Shown here: piece by piece, positions 17,692-26,755 of the stretch
Numbering within the stretch: the first letter of the stretch is position 1
Layout of the letters: the number at the start of each line of letters is the position of its first letter
Source of the DNA: Ruegeria sp. HKCCD8929
GTDB lineage: Bacteria; Pseudomonadota; Alphaproteobacteria; Rhodobacterales; Rhodobacteraceae
DNA length: 64,000 nucleotides
Assembly (NCBI RefSeq): GCF_013031405.1
Contig: NZ_WPZY01000018.1
Span: 1 to 64,000, forward strand
Direction of reading: 5' to 3'
The notes under the pieces: generated by a model
What the model saw: only the letters and a program-made list of their open reading frames with translations
What the model was told of the DNA's origin: nothing
Databases searched by the model: none
Made by a program: the position numbers and the translations under genes

Positions 17692-20139
17692 CTATCGGCG
17701 GGGCTTTGCCCGCAGGGTCGGGTCCGCCTCGGTCGGGTCCTCGGGCCAGGGATGCTTGGGATATTGCGCCCGCATGTCCTTGCGCACATCCGCATAGGAC
17801 CCGGCCCAGAACCCCGGCAGATCGCGGGTGATCTGAATCGGCCGCTGCGCCGGGGACAGCAGGGTGATCTTCAGCGGCACCCCGCCCACCACCGGATGCC
17901 GGGTCACTCCGAACATCTCCTGCAGGCGCACCGAGATCTCTGGCACCTCGCTGCCATAGCCGATGGGCACCTTGCGCCCCAGCGGGGTGACGAACGCGCC
18001 CGGCGCCCGGCGGTCCAGCTCCTGCATCTGTTCCCAACTCAGCGCTGTCCTGAGCGCGGGCAACGGATCGAACCGCTTCCAGTCCTCGGCGCTTTTCACG
18101 CCTGTCAGCATCGGCAGCAGCCAGCCTTCCAACGTGTCCATCAGCCCGGCGACCGAGAAATCCGGCAGATCACCCCCTTCGGCCCGCACCAGTTCCACCC
18201 GCGCCGCCAGCCGGGCGCTCGCCCCCTCTAGCCGCAGCGCCAGATCGCGCACCCCGTCCAGCATAGCGCGGGCCACCGCCTCGGGCGGCACATCCTTCCA
18301 GATCCGGTCATCCAGCGTGATCGCTCCGAACCGCTCCTGCCGCCGCGCCACCACCCGGCGCTCGCGTTTCGACCACTCGCAGAGATCGACCCAAGCAATC
18401 TGATCGCCAAACAGATCCCGTATCTCCCGCTCCGAAATCTGCGCTGCCAGCCGGATCTTCGCCTCGCGCGGGTTCCCGTCCGTGTCGATGGCCACCAGAT
18501 AGGGCGCGCTTGCCAGCCCGTCTCCTGCCTCCAGCACCGCGCCCTTGCCGCCTGACAGCACATAGCGCGCCGCATCGCCCTTGCGCCGCTGTCCGATCCG
18601 GTCGGGATAGGCCAGCGCCGCCATTGCCGCCGGGCTCAGCCCGGCTCCCGTGCCCTTGGCCTGCGCCCGCAACCGCCGAACCTCTCCCTTGATCCGGTCC
18701 AGCACACCCATATTCACCTGATAGGGCCGGTTACGCTGAAACCGCTTGGGATCGCGCAGCGCCTCCAGCCGCAGCGCCAGATCCACCGGCGCCCCGCGCA
18801 GCGGATCGCGCTCGGCCATCAACGCCGCCAGAGGCGCGGCCTCGGCCCCCGCCGTCACCAGCATATGCCTCAGACGCGGATGCAGGGGCAGGGCGGCCAG
18901 TGCCCGCCCGTGGTCCGTGATCCGCCCCTTGCCGTCGAGCGCCCCCAGCATCGCCAACAACGCCCGCGCTTCGGCCAGGGCCCCTTCGGGCGGCGGCGTC
19001 AGAAACGCCAGCTCCTCCGGCTCCGCGCCCCAGAGCGCCAGTTCCAGCGCCAGCCCGGTCAGATCCGCCGCCTCGATCTCGGCAGGCGGAAACGCGGCCA
19101 GCGCCCCATCTTCGCCCTTCGACCACAGCCGGTAACACACGCCCTCGGCCACCCGCCCCGCGCGCCCCGCCCGCTGCGTCGCCTCCGCCCGCGTCACCCG
19201 TTCCGTCACCAGCCGCGACATGCCGGATCCCGGATCAAACCGCGCCCGCCGTGCCTGACCCATATCCACCACCACGCGAATGTCGGGAATGGTCAGCGAG
19301 GTCTCGGCAATGGATGTGGCCAACACCACCTTGCGCCCCCGCTCCATCGGTGCAATCGCCGCGCGCTGGGCGGCAAAGGGCATCGCCCCGAACAGCGGAC
19401 GCACAACGCAGCCCTCCGGAAGCCGCCCGGCCAGCACCGCCTCGGCCCGCCGTATCTCGCCCTCGCCGGGCAGAAACACCAGCACCCCGCCGCCAACGCC
19501 CCGCGTCTCGCGCACCGCCCGTTCCACCAGATCGACCAGAGCATCCAGCCGCCGCGCCTGCGCCCCCAAGGGGCGCTCCAGCCAGCGCATCTCCACCGGA
19601 TAGCTCCGCCCCTCCGACGTCACCAGCGGCGCATCCATCAACTCGCCCGCCGGCCCCGCATCCAGCGTCGCCGACATCGCCAGCAGGATCAGATCCTCGC
19701 GCAGCGCGCCCGCGACCTCCAGACACAAGGCCAGCCCCAGATCGGCATTCAGCGACCGCTCGTGGAATTCATCGAAAATCACCGCACCCACGCCCGGCAA
19801 ATCCGGCTCGGACTGCAGCATCCGGGTGAGGATCCCCTCGGTCACCACCTCGATCCGCGTGGCCTTGGACACGTTGGCCTCACCGCGCACGCGGTACCCC
19901 ACGGTCTCGCCCGCCCGCTCGCCCAGCGTCTCGGCCATCCGCTCGGCAGCGGCCCGCGCTGCCAGCCTCCGCGGCTCCAGCATGACGATCCGGCCGTCGC
20001 ACAGCCCCGCCTCCAGCATCGCCAGCGGCACCCGCGTGGTCTTGCCCGCCCCGGGCGGGGCCTGCAACACCGCCCGCCCGCGCGCCCTCAGCGCCGCGAT
20101 CAGTTCCGGAAGGACATCCTCTATCGGTAACCTGCTCAT
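17692..20139 (-). CDS. hrpB: ATP-dependent RNA helicase HrpB
   Basis: 815 residues, the usual HrpB length. Walker A APPGAGKTTR (about 31-40), the DEFH Walker B variant of DEAH helicases (IFDEFHERSLN), SAT motif (AMSATLD), and the QRAGRAGR motif VI are all visible, followed by the HA2 and the HrpB-specific C-terminal domains. HrpB is a DEAH/RHA-type helicase of no settled role in bacteria. I use ATG 20139 (MSRLPIEDVLPELI), which matches family starts; the longer reading from 20217 adds an unrelated stretch. It is divergent from meaB with about 139 bases between. Confidence 0.93.
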   Translation of the reverse strand: MSRLPIEDVLPELIAALRARGRAVLQAPPGAGKTTRVPLAMLEAGLCDGRIVMLEPRRLAARAAAERMAETLGERAGETVGYRVRGEANVSKATRIEVVTEGILTRMLQSEPDLPGVGAVIFDEFHERSLNADLGLALCLEVAGALREDLILLAMSATLDAGPAGELMDAPLVTSEGRSYPVEMRWLERPLGAQARRLDALVDLVERAVRETRGVGGGVLVFLPGEGEIRRAEAVLAGRLPEGCVVRPLFGAMPFAAQRAAIAPMERGRKVVLATSIAETSLTIPDIRVVVDMGQARRARFDPGSGMSRLVTERVTRAEATQRAGRAGRVAEGVCYRLWSKGEDGALAAFPPAEIEAADLTGLALELALWGAEPEELAFLTPPPEGALAEARALLAMLGALDGKGRITDHGRALAALPLHPRLRHMLVTAGAEAAPLAALMAERDPLRGAPVDLALRLEALRDPKRFQRNRPYQVNMGVLDRIKGEVRRLRAQAKGTGAGLSPAAMAALAYPDRIGQRRKGDAARYVLSGGKGAVLEAGDGLASAPYLVAIDTDGNPREAKIRLAAQISEREIRDLFGDQIAWVDLCEWSKRERRVVARRQERFGAITLDDRIWKDVPPEAVARAMLDGVRDLALRLEGASARLAARVELVRAEGGDLPDFSVAGLMDTLEGWLLPMLTGVKSAEDWKRFDPLPALRTALSWEQMQELDRRAPGAFVTPLGRKVPIGYGSEVPEISVRLQEMFGVTRHPVVGGVPLKITLLSPAQRPIQITRDLPGFWAGSYADVRKDMRAQYPKHPWPEDPTEADPTLRAKPRR

Positions 20140-20278
20140 CCCCGCCTTATCGCCAAAGCGCGCTCGCAGGTCCAGCGCGGGTGCATCGGGACAATCCGGC
20201 GCAACCACTTGCCGCACGCCCCTCTGGACAAACCAGCCGCCCCTGCGTCATCTAGGCAAAATTCCCGAAAGGTGCCCC

Positions 20279-21256
20279 ATGGACATCACCGAGCTTGCAG
20301 ACCGCATCCTGACCGGCGACCGCCGCGCACTGGCCCGCGCCATCACGCTGGTGGAAAGCCAGCGCGCCGATCACCGGGCGCAGGCGGGCGAGCTGCTCGA
20401 ACACCTGTCCAAAGCCCGCCGCCAGGCCCTGCGCGTCGGCCTCTCGGGCACGCCAGGGGTGGGCAAATCCACGTTCATCGAGGCCTTCGGGATGCTGCTG
20501 ACCGGGCAGGACCTGCGGGTCGCCGTACTCGCCGTTGATCCCAGCTCGGCCCGCTCCGGCGGCTCGATCCTGGGCGACAAGACAAGGATGGAGCGCCTCA
20601 GCCGCGAGAAAAACGCCTTCATCCGCCCGTCACCCAGCCAGACCCATCTCGGCGGCGTCGCCCGCCGCACCCGCGAGGCGGTGGCGCTGTGCGAGGCCGC
20701 ATGCTTCGACGTGGTGCTGATCGAAACCGTTGGGGTGGGGCAATCCGAAACCGTGGTGGCCGAGATGTCCGACCTCTTCTTGCTGCTGCTCGCGCCCGCC
20801 GGCGGAGATGAACTGCAGGGCGTCAAACGCGGCATCATGGAGATGGCCGACCTGATCCTGATCAACAAGGCCGACGGAGACCTGAAACCCGCCGCCACCC
20901 GCACCTGCGCCGATTACATGGGCGCCCTACGGCTTTTGCGCAAACGCCCGCAGGACCCGGCGGATTTCCCCAAGGCGATGATGGTCTCGGCGGTCGAGCA
21001 CGAGGGCCTCGCCGACGCCTGGAGCGAAATGCAGGCGCTCACCGACTGGCGCAAGGAAAACGGCCACTGGGACGCCAACCGCGCCACCCAGGCCCGCTAC
21101 TGGTTCGACCAGGAGGTCCGCCACGCCCTGCTCGCCCGCCTCAACACGCCCGAGGCTCGCTCGGAAATGGACCGGCTCAGCGGTGACGTGGCCCAAGGGC
21201 GTCTCGGCCCCACCGCCGCCGCCGAACAGATGCTGGCCGCCCTGAAAACCGCCTGA
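20279..21256 (+). CDS. meaB: Methylmalonyl-CoA mutase-associated GTPase MeaB
   Basis: 325 residues of the ArgK/MeaB G3E GTPase family, which loads and protects adenosylcobalamin in methylmalonyl-CoA (or ethylmalonyl-CoA) mutase. The P-loop GTPGVGKST is at about residues 58-66, the Mg-binding DPSSARSGGSILGDKTRM block at about 86-103, the ETVGVGQSE switch at about 149 and NKAD near 199. The mutase itself is not in this window. ATG at 20279 follows GAAAGG at normal spacing. Confidence 0.92.
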   Translation: MDITELADRILTGDRRALARAITLVESQRADHRAQAGELLEHLSKARRQALRVGLSGTPGVGKSTFIEAFGMLLTGQDLRVAVLAVDPSSARSGGSILGDKTRMERLSREKNAFIRPSPSQTHLGGVARRTREAVALCEAACFDVVLIETVGVGQSETVVAEMSDLFLLLLAPAGGDELQGVKRGIMEMADLILINKADGDLKPAATRTCADYMGALRLLRKRPQDPADFPKAMMVSAVEHEGLADAWSEMQALTDWRKENGHWDANRATQARYWFDQEVRHALLARLNTPEARSEMDRLSGDVAQGRLGPTAAAEQMLAALKTA

Positions 21257-21502
21257 CCTCCTCGAGCTCCTCGCTTCATCTTTTTCTAAATACTCCTGCC
21301 AGCGGCACGGCCCGGCACGGGCCATACATGCGCCTCAATATGCGAGGTCCGCGAATCCAAAGATTTCACACCACCCGTCTTGACCCTTCCGGCGATTCCT
21401 CCTAAACGCATCCAACCAGTTTTCGGGCGCGTCCACCGGCCGCGCCCCTTGTGATTTGGCAGACGGCCCGATGCCCTGCCACCAGAAACAAAGGAAGAAA
21501 CC

Positions 21503-21790
21503 ATGTCGCGCCGTTGCGAACTGACCGGAAAAGGCCCGATGACTGGCAACAATGTCAGCCACGCCAACAACAAGACCAAGCGTCGTTTTCTGCCCAACCT
21601 GAACGACGTCACACTGCAGTCGGAAACCCTGGGCCGCGGCGTCAAGCTGCGCATCTCGGCAGCCGCCCTGCGCTCGGTCGACCACCGCGGTGGTCTGGAC
21701 GCGTTCCTGGCCAAAGCCAAGGACGAGGATCTGTCGGCCAACGCCCTGAAAGTGAAGAAAGAGATCGCCAAGGCCCAAGCCTCGGCCTGA
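21503..21790 (+). CDS. rpmB: 50S ribosomal protein L28
   Basis: 95 residues, standard alphaproteobacterial L28. The start [29 protein letters not shown], shown here only in part by its key residues ([11 protein letters not shown]), and the [19 protein letters not shown] stretch are diagnostic. Part of the large ribosomal subunit near the E site. The gene stands alone, preceded by AAGGAAG, and is followed by a good hairpin terminator. Confidence 0.98.
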   Translation: MSRRCELTGKGPMTGNNVSHANNKTKRRFLPNLNDVTLQSETLGRGVKLRISAAALRSVDHRGGLDAFLAKAKDEDLSANALKVKKEIAKAQASA

Positions 21791-21818
21791 TCCCACACTT
21801 TCCGATCACCGGATTTCG

Positions 21819-21848
21819 GACCCCGCGCCCCAAGGTGCGGGGTCTTTG
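21819..21848 (+). terminator. Terminator after rpmB
   Basis: GACCCCGC with GCGGGGTC, extended by GCC/GGT around a CCAA loop, gives an 11-bp stem followed by TCTTT. It lies 29 bases past the rpmB stop. Confidence 0.75.
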
Positions 21849-21901
21849 CGTGCGCACCACCGCCGCTCGATGCCCCGGATCAAGGCCGGCCCCGGCCCGG
21901 A

Positions 21902-23038
21902 TCACCCGAAGCTCAGAAGCGGCTTGTTGTTCTTGAGATGCCGCGCGACCAGCTGCGCCTGCTGCCGCCCGCGCGGGATATAGCGCGCCGCCGGAGGTTC
22001 ATAGTTCAGATCGACCAATTCGGGGAAAATCCCGAAAATCTCGCGTCGGGCCTCGCTACTGATCGCATCCAGCGCTTCCGGCCCGGTGTAGAGGCTCTCG
22101 CTGGGCGCGCCCTCGGCAAAGACGATCTCATGCCGGTCGAACAGCAGGTGATAGTATTCGACGCTCTCGACGCTCTCGTCGATGAAAACGCCGGGCAGGG
22201 CGGTCAGCTTGATCGCGGGGATCAGAACCTCGAAGGCGCCGAACATCCGCTGCGCGATCTTTGACCGGACCAGCATGCGATGCTGGCGCGATACCAGAAG
22301 ATCGCGCTCCGGAAGGCCATGACCCAATGCGCCTTCCAGAATCCGAACCGGTCTGAGCTTGGGGTTCTCCTCAAGATCACGCAGCTCGAAACGCCGCCTG
22401 CCGATCCAGCGAATGGGCTGCGGTCCGTTGCCTGCGGTCGCAACCTGATCGCCCACCTGCAGGTTCTGCACGCTGATTGCTCTGCCGCCGGACCGGATCA
22501 GCGTGTCGCGGGTGAAACACGGAAAACCGGTGCCGTTTTCGAAAGCGGAATAGGTAATGACCGTTCCCGAGGGCAGGGTGAAGGTGCCGCTCGACAGGGA
22601 ATAACCGACCCCCGCCGACACAGTGAACGTCCCGAAGGTGGCATCGTTCACCACCGTCCCCGTCGGCAGGTTCAGCGTATCGGTGCCGTTGCCGCCCTGC
22701 ACATCGCCGGTGACGGTGGTGCTGATGAGGTCCAGCGTATCGTTGCCGCCGCCCTGCCGGATGTTGCCGACATCCGAGCCCTGGATCGAAACCGTATCGC
22801 TGCCCGAGCCCGCATTGACGCTGCCGCCAACCGTGCTTCCGGTCACGGTAATGTCGTCGGCGCCGCCGTTTCCACGAACCGTGCCGGAAATGGTGCTGTT
22901 GGTCACCGTTACCGTGTCGTTGCCGCCCCGGGCGCGAATATTATTGATCGGCGTGCCTTGTGGCGTGCCGTTCAATGTGCCGTTGTCATCGGTGACGTCG
23001 ATGTTGTCGGCGGATCCTGTCCCGTTGATATTGGGCAT
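21902..23038 (-). CDS. Secreted-type Hint (hedgehog/intein) domain protein with N-terminal beta repeats
   Basis: 378 residues. Residues about 1-125 carry Gly/Asn/Asp/Thr-rich repeats of roughly 20-24 residues (GGNDTVTV, GGADDITV, SGSDTVSI, GGNDTLDL, NGTDTLNL), like a beta-helix or calcium-binding roll. From Cys174 (PCFTRDTLIRS) to about 340 is a Hint_2 domain with the conserved SRQHRMLV histidine block. Hint domains can cleave themselves at the Cys, releasing the N-terminal part. Many roseobacters have families of such proteins, thought to be exported by type I secretion. The Cys is preceded by FP rather than a classical splice context. The target of the N-terminal part is unknown. Confidence 0.82.
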   Translation of the reverse strand: MPNINGTGSADNIDVTDDNGTLNGTPQGTPINNIRARGGNDTVTVTNSTISGTVRGNGGADDITVTGSTVGGSVNAGSGSDTVSIQGSDVGNIRQGGGNDTLDLISTTVTGDVQGGNGTDTLNLPTGTVVNDATFGTFTVSAGVGYSLSSGTFTLPSGTVITYSAFENGTGFPCFTRDTLIRSGGRAISVQNLQVGDQVATAGNGPQPIRWIGRRRFELRDLEENPKLRPVRILEGALGHGLPERDLLVSRQHRMLVRSKIAQRMFGAFEVLIPAIKLTALPGVFIDESVESVEYYHLLFDRHEIVFAEGAPSESLYTGPEALDAISSEARREIFGIFPELVDLNYEPPAARYIPRGRQQAQLVARHLKNNKPLLSFG

Positions 23039-23399
23039 GACCGAAGGTTCCAGTTTGCCGGGTCAGACCGGCGGCGGCCGACCCGAATTCAAGTGTAAGG
23101 TCTGAGACAACCTACACCGCAACGTATACATGATCCCGGGATGCATCAAATTGGCGGTTTTTCTGTTGTGGCCGACTGTGGCACATCTGTTTTGCGCGCC
23201 CCGGTCACCGCGCCCCTGGTTCGCCGCATGATGTCAGTGGGTTGCGCCGGGCTGGGAAGGGCAAGAGTTTCACAGCCGAGACCGGCATCGCCCATTGCAA
23301 TGTGACCGGCGGACCAGATGCGGCCATGGCAGCCTTGCTGTCGCAGGCTGCCGATTGCGCTTGAAGCGGTCCCGGCTGCGGACCTATACCAAAGCCGCG
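23039..23399. other. Intergenic region of about 360 bases
   Basis: Lies between the divergent Hint and DUF2946-like genes and must contain both promoters. Reading frames in it match nothing I know. TGCATCAAATTGG near 23140 is AT-richer than its surroundings, but I cannot assign boxes with confidence. Confidence 0.5.
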
Positions 23400-23750
23400 A
23401 TGCAGACCTGTCTCCGCACATATCTGGCGCTTGCGCTGTCGGCGCTTCTGGCCCTGACCGGGCAGAGCCTTGCCGCCTCGCGCGGGCTGGATGCCGCCGT
23501 GGGGCAAGTGGAGATCTGCACCGGCACCGGCCCGGTCATCGTCTATGTGGATGCCGAGGGTCAGCCGACACAGGCTCTGCATTACTGCCCGGACTTCGCG
23601 CTTACCCTGCTGGGCGCCATCGCGCCGGACGCGGCCCCGCTGCCTCCAGCGCCCGAGGCCATTCAGCCGGCACCGCAGCGCACCGCCCGCAATCTGATCT
23701 CCCCGGCCACGCTCCGCGCCTCGGCCCGGGCACCGCCCCGGCGTGTCTGA
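23400..23750 (+). CDS. DUF2946-like small exported protein, next to copper chaperone
   Basis: 116 residues: a signal peptide or membrane anchor (about 4-25, CLRTYLALALSALLALTGQSLA), then EICTGTGPVIVYVDAEGQPTQ and HYCPDFA, and a Pro/Ala-rich tail. A Cys pair set about 24 residues apart around a short beta hairpin matches small DUF2946-type proteins that often neighbour copper genes. I take ATG 23400 since the longer reading has no signal at its start. It lies 47 bases ahead of the PCu(A)C gene, and the two probably form one transcript for copper delivery in the periplasm. The family assignment is moderate. Confidence 0.65.
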   Translation: MQTCLRTYLALALSALLALTGQSLAASRGLDAAVGQVEICTGTGPVIVYVDAEGQPTQALHYCPDFALTLLGAIAPDAAPLPPAPEAIQPAPQRTARNLISPATLRASARAPPRRV

Positions 23751-23797
23751 CCCCACAGAATTCCAAGGAACATCAGACACAAGTGAGGAGAGACGCA

Positions 23798-24277
23798 ATG
23801 TCGCTCAAATCCATCCTGCTCGCCGCCACGGCAACCCTGACAGTGGCCGGCGCCGCCCTGGCCGACGGGGCCATCATGATCGAAGACGCCTATGCCCGCG
23901 CCGCCGGCAAATCCGCCAAGGCCGGGGCCGCGTTCATGACGATCATGAACCACGGCGATGAGGCCGACCGCCTGATCGACGCAAAATCCGACGCCGCCGC
24001 CCGGGTCGAGTTGCACACCCACAAGGTCAATGCCGACGGGGTCGCCCAGATGCTGCATGTGCCCGAGGGCTTTGCCATCCCCGCGGGCGCGGCGCACCCG
24101 CTGGCCCGAGGAGGCGATCACGTGATGTTCATGGGCCTCACCCAGCCCTTCGAGCAGGGCGCGATGATCCCGGTGACGCTGATCTTCGAGAAAGCGGGCG
24201 AAGTACAGATCGAAATCCCCGTCGATCTGGAGCGCAAGCCGGGCGAAGGCGCAGGACACCAGAAACACTCGAACTGA
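23798..24277 (+). CDS. PCu(A)C-type periplasmic copper chaperone
   Basis: 159 residues with a signal peptide (about 1-22, ending ALADGA). The copper-binding pattern of the PCu(A)C family is present: ELHTHKVNADGVAQMLHV supplies His and Met, and the downstream HPLARGGDHVMFMGL supplies the second His and Met. These proteins carry Cu(I) to the CuA or CuB site of cytochrome oxidase. A strong GAGGAG lies before the ATG. A His-containing tail (GHQKHSN) may add metal binding. No cytochrome oxidase subunit is adjacent. Confidence 0.88.
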   Translation: MSLKSILLAATATLTVAGAALADGAIMIEDAYARAAGKSAKAGAAFMTIMNHGDEADRLIDAKSDAAARVELHTHKVNADGVAQMLHVPEGFAIPAGAAHPLARGGDHVMFMGLTQPFEQGAMIPVTLIFEKAGEVQIEIPVDLERKPGEGAGHQKHSN

Positions 24278-24323
24278 GGGCCACGCCTGCCTTCAGGCCG
24301 CTCTGCGGCCCTCATCCATGCGT

Positions 24324-24347
24324 CAGGCCGGGCGTTGCCCCGGCCTG
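24324..24347. terminator. Hairpin between two convergent genes
   Basis: CAGGCCGGG and CCCGGCCTG form a perfect 9-bp stem with a CGTTGC loop, placed between the copper chaperone stop (24277) and the sirtuin stop (24351). No long T-run follows on either strand; it may act as a bidirectional transcript end. Confidence 0.5.
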
Positions 24348-24350
24348 TGC

Positions 24351-25049
24351 CTATTCCGACTGCCCGAGCAATTCCGTGACCCAGGCGGGCACGGTCTGGG
24401 TCGCGGGGCCAAAGCGGGTCTCGTCAAAGCTTGACACCGTGTCCGAGGGATCGAGGTTCAGCTCCACCGTCCGTGCCCCCGCGGCAATGGCCTCATGCAC
24501 GAAGGCTGCCGCCGGATAGACCTGACCCGAGGTGCCGATGGCGGCAAAGATCGCGGCCCCGGCCAGGTGATCATAGATTTCGTCCATCCGGTACGGCATC
24601 TCGCCGAACCACACCACATCCGGCCGCGCCGTGGGGCCGTTGCAGGCGGGGCAGGGCTCTCCCACCGCCATCTCTTCGGGCGCGGGCCAGCGATGACCGC
24701 AGGCGGCGCATAAGGCGCCCGCCAGCACGCCGTGCATGTGGATCACCTCCTCGGCGCCCCCGGCCTCGTGCAGCCCGTCCACATTCTGGGTCACGATGAC
24801 CACCTCACCCGGCCAGTCCCGCTGCAGCCGTGCCAGGGCCGCATGCGCCGTGTTGGGCCGGGCCTTCGCCGCCTGCATCCGGCGCGCGTTGTAGAACCCG
24901 TGCACCAGCGCCGGATCGCGGGCAAACCCCTCGGGCGTCGCCACATCCTCGATCCGGTGCTGTGCCCACAGGCCCCCCTCATCCCGAAACGTGCCCAGCC
25001 CGCTTTCCGCCGATATCCCGGCGCCGGTCAGAATGACGATCTTTTGCAT
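24351..25049 (-). CDS. cobB: NAD-dependent protein deacylase (sirtuin, CobB-like)
   Basis: 232 residues with all sirtuin landmarks: GAGISAESGLGTFRDEGGLW (about 9-28), TQNVDGLHE with the catalytic HMHG downstream, a zinc site CAACGH...CPACNG, and FGEMPY. FYNARRMQ (around residue 52) has the Tyr and Arg spaced as in class III sirtuins such as CobB and SIRT5, which favour succinyl- and other acidic acyl-lysines; that preference is inferred. It removes acyl groups from lysines in the cytosol using NAD. Single gene, convergent with the copper chaperone. Confidence 0.93.
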   Translation of the reverse strand: MQKIVILTGAGISAESGLGTFRDEGGLWAQHRIEDVATPEGFARDPALVHGFYNARRMQAAKARPNTAHAALARLQRDWPGEVVIVTQNVDGLHEAGGAEEVIHMHGVLAGALCAACGHRWPAPEEMAVGEPCPACNGPTARPDVVWFGEMPYRMDEIYDHLAGAAIFAAIGTSGQVYPAAAFVHEAIAAGARTVELNLDPSDTVSSFDETRFGPATQTVPAWVTELLGQSE

Positions 25050-25067
25050 ATCCGCTCCAGCCTTTGC

Positions 25068-25122
25068 AGCGCTTTGCGTTCAATCCGAGGCGTATTCCGA
25101 TTCAAATCAAACGCAAAGCGCT
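25068..25122. repeat. 13-bp inverted repeat in front of the phosphatase gene
   Basis: AGCGCTTTGCGTT (25068-25080) is the exact reverse complement of AACGCAAAGCGCT (25110-25122), with 29 bases between. It occupies the space between the divergent sirtuin and phosphatase genes. Similar CGCAAAGCGCT palindromes are known to me as dispersed intergenic elements in alphaproteobacteria. Confidence 0.7.
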
Positions 25123-25138
25123 TTAAAACGGGGTCATC

Positions 25139-25579
25139 ATGACCCATCGAATCCTCTTTGTCTGCCTCGGCAATATCTGCCGCTCACCCGCCGCCGAAGG
25201 CGTCTTCCGCGCGCTCAGCCCCGAGACCGCAACCGACAGCGCCGGCACCGCTGGCTGGCATGCGGGCGACCCGCCCTATGGCCCGATGCGGCAGGCGGCC
25301 AAGGCGCGCGGCGTCGACCTCTCGGACCTGCGCGCGCGGCAGTTCACCGCCGGCGATTTCGACCGGTTCGACCTGATCCTCGGCATGGACGACAGCAATA
25401 TCGCGGATATCGAGCACCTGCGGCCCGCGGGCAACGCCACCCCGGTCCGCCTGCTGACCGACTTCGCCCCCGAAACCGGCGCCGATCACGTCCCCGACCC
25501 GTACTACACCCGCGATTTCGACGGCGCCCTGGACCTGATCGAGGCGGCAGCCGCCGGGCTCAAACGCCACCTCGCCTAG
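25139..25579 (+). CDS. Low molecular weight protein-tyrosine phosphatase
   Basis: 146 residues. The P-loop CLGNICRSP (Cys at about residue 9) and the general-acid DPYY near residue 120 identify an LMW-PTP, a cytosolic cysteine phosphatase acting on phosphotyrosine. The linked kinase or polysaccharide genes that often accompany such enzymes are absent here, so the physiological substrate is open. It is flanked on both sides by palindromic intergenic repeats. Confidence 0.95.
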   Translation: MTHRILFVCLGNICRSPAAEGVFRALSPETATDSAGTAGWHAGDPPYGPMRQAAKARGVDLSDLRARQFTAGDFDRFDLILGMDDSNIADIEHLRPAGNATPVRLLTDFAPETGADHVPDPYYTRDFDGALDLIEAAAAGLKRHLA

Positions 25580-25620
25580 AGCGGCACAGACAAATCTGAA
25601 TCGAATGCGCCGCTCTGTCT
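25578..25620 (+). terminator. Hairpin with short T-rich tail after the phosphatase
   Basis: AGAGCGGC (25578-25585) pairs exactly with GCCGCTCT (25609-25616), followed by GTCTTTTGTC. It begins inside the stop codon of the phosphatase gene. It may serve as a terminator, and it also looks like part of a dispersed repeat. Confidence 0.5.
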
Positions 25621-25642
25621 TTTGTCAAATCGCGCAGTTTGA

Positions 25643-25669
25643 TCCGAAAACCGGCCCCCGCTTTTCGGA
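25643..25669. repeat. Alphaproteobacterial CCGAAAA palindrome
   Basis: TCCGAAAA and TTTTCGGA form an 8-bp stem around CCGGCCCCCGC. The context GATCCGAAAACCGG...CTTTTCGG closely matches an intergenic repeat common across alphaproteobacteria. It sits just past the stop of the convergent LysR gene. Confidence 0.65.
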
Positions 25670-25676
25670 GTGCGCT

Positions 25677-26642
25677 CTAAGGCTCGATCACCGCCAACTG
25701 ACCGCTCAGCCACGGCAGCCGCGCCACCGCCGGGTCGATGATCTGGCTCTGCGCCAGCCGCCGGATCATCTCGGCCACGTCGCGGGGCACCTGATCGGAC
25801 CAGTCCATCCGGGTGAACAGCGAGATCGTCCGCGAGAACGCGCCAAACGGCACCTCGAACGCGTCGATCTGATCGTGAAACCGCCCCGCCCGCATGTATC
25901 CCAGCGGCGTGGTCAGCGCCCAGCCCAGCCGCCGCGCCACCATCGCCATCAGCGCCAGATGCGAGCCGATCTCGAAGCGCTCCTCGAATTCCAGCTGCTC
26001 GCGCGCCAGATGCCCCTCGATCTGGCGGCTGATCAACTGCTCGCGCGCATAGCGCAGAAACGGCAGATCGCGCAGCGCGGCCATGATATCGGCACCATCG
26101 GGCACCGCACCGCGCGGCGCCACCAGAATGAACGGGTCCCGGACCAGAGGGTACTCGACCACCCCTTCCAGAACCTCACCGCTGGTGGCCGACACCGCCA
26201 GATGCAGCTTCTGCGTCTCGATGGCCTCAAAGATCTCAAGGCTGGGCAAGGTGATCAGCTTGAATCTCGACTTGGTCAGACTGTCGGCCAGCAACGTCGC
26301 CAGCCGCGGTGTCAGGTCATTGTCGAAATCGTCGATCAGCCCGATCGACAGCGTGCTCAGATGGGTCAGGTCCATCACCATCAGCTCACTCTGCGCCAGC
26401 CGCAGCTCGGCCAACACCGCCTCGGCCCGGGCCAGAAAGCTGCGCCCGGCTTGGGTCAGCCGCATCGGACGGCGCCCGTGATCGACCAGCTCGGTCCCCA
26501 GCGCGTTCTCCAGATTGCGCAGCTGCTGGCTGATCGAGGGCTGGCTCAGGCCGGTGATCTCGGCCGCCTGCGCCACCGAGCCGGTGCGCGCCAGCGCTTC
26601 GAACACCTCAACCCCGCGCAGGGTCAGACCTTTCATCACCAT
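25677..26642 (-). CDS. LysR-family transcriptional regulator
   Basis: 321 residues (319 if the second ATG at 26636 is used). The winged helix-turn-helix (SVAQAAEITGLSQPSISQQLRNLE, residues about 22-45, key part AAEITGLSQPSIS) is canonical; the rest is the effector-binding domain. No target can be named: the upstream divergent side holds only a short gap and a small secreted protein gene in the same direction. Stop lies next to the CCGAAAA palindrome. Confidence 0.9.
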   Translation of the reverse strand: MVMKGLTLRGVEVFEALARTGSVAQAAEITGLSQPSISQQLRNLENALGTELVDHGRRPMRLTQAGRSFLARAEAVLAELRLAQSELMVMDLTHLSTLSIGLIDDFDNDLTPRLATLLADSLTKSRFKLITLPSLEIFEAIETQKLHLAVSATSGEVLEGVVEYPLVRDPFILVAPRGAVPDGADIMAALRDLPFLRYAREQLISRQIEGHLAREQLEFEERFEIGSHLALMAMVARRLGWALTTPLGYMRAGRFHDQIDAFEVPFGAFSRTISLFTRMDWSDQVPRDVAEMIRRLAQSQIIDPAVARLPWLSGQLAVIEP

Positions 26643-26755
26643 ACCGATGTCCCTTGCCGTTTCACCCGTTCTGGGTGCCGCGACGGCTCAGGTCAAGCAC
26701 GGACAGGCCGGGCGGCGGCGAAGCGCCCGGGAAGCGACATCGAAGAACGGAGATC

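Noticed and set aside
17595..17795. N-terminal extension of the K+ channel from ATG 17795
   Set aside because: It would overlap the hrpB end by about 100 bases and encodes a Pro/Arg-rich stretch absent from the family.
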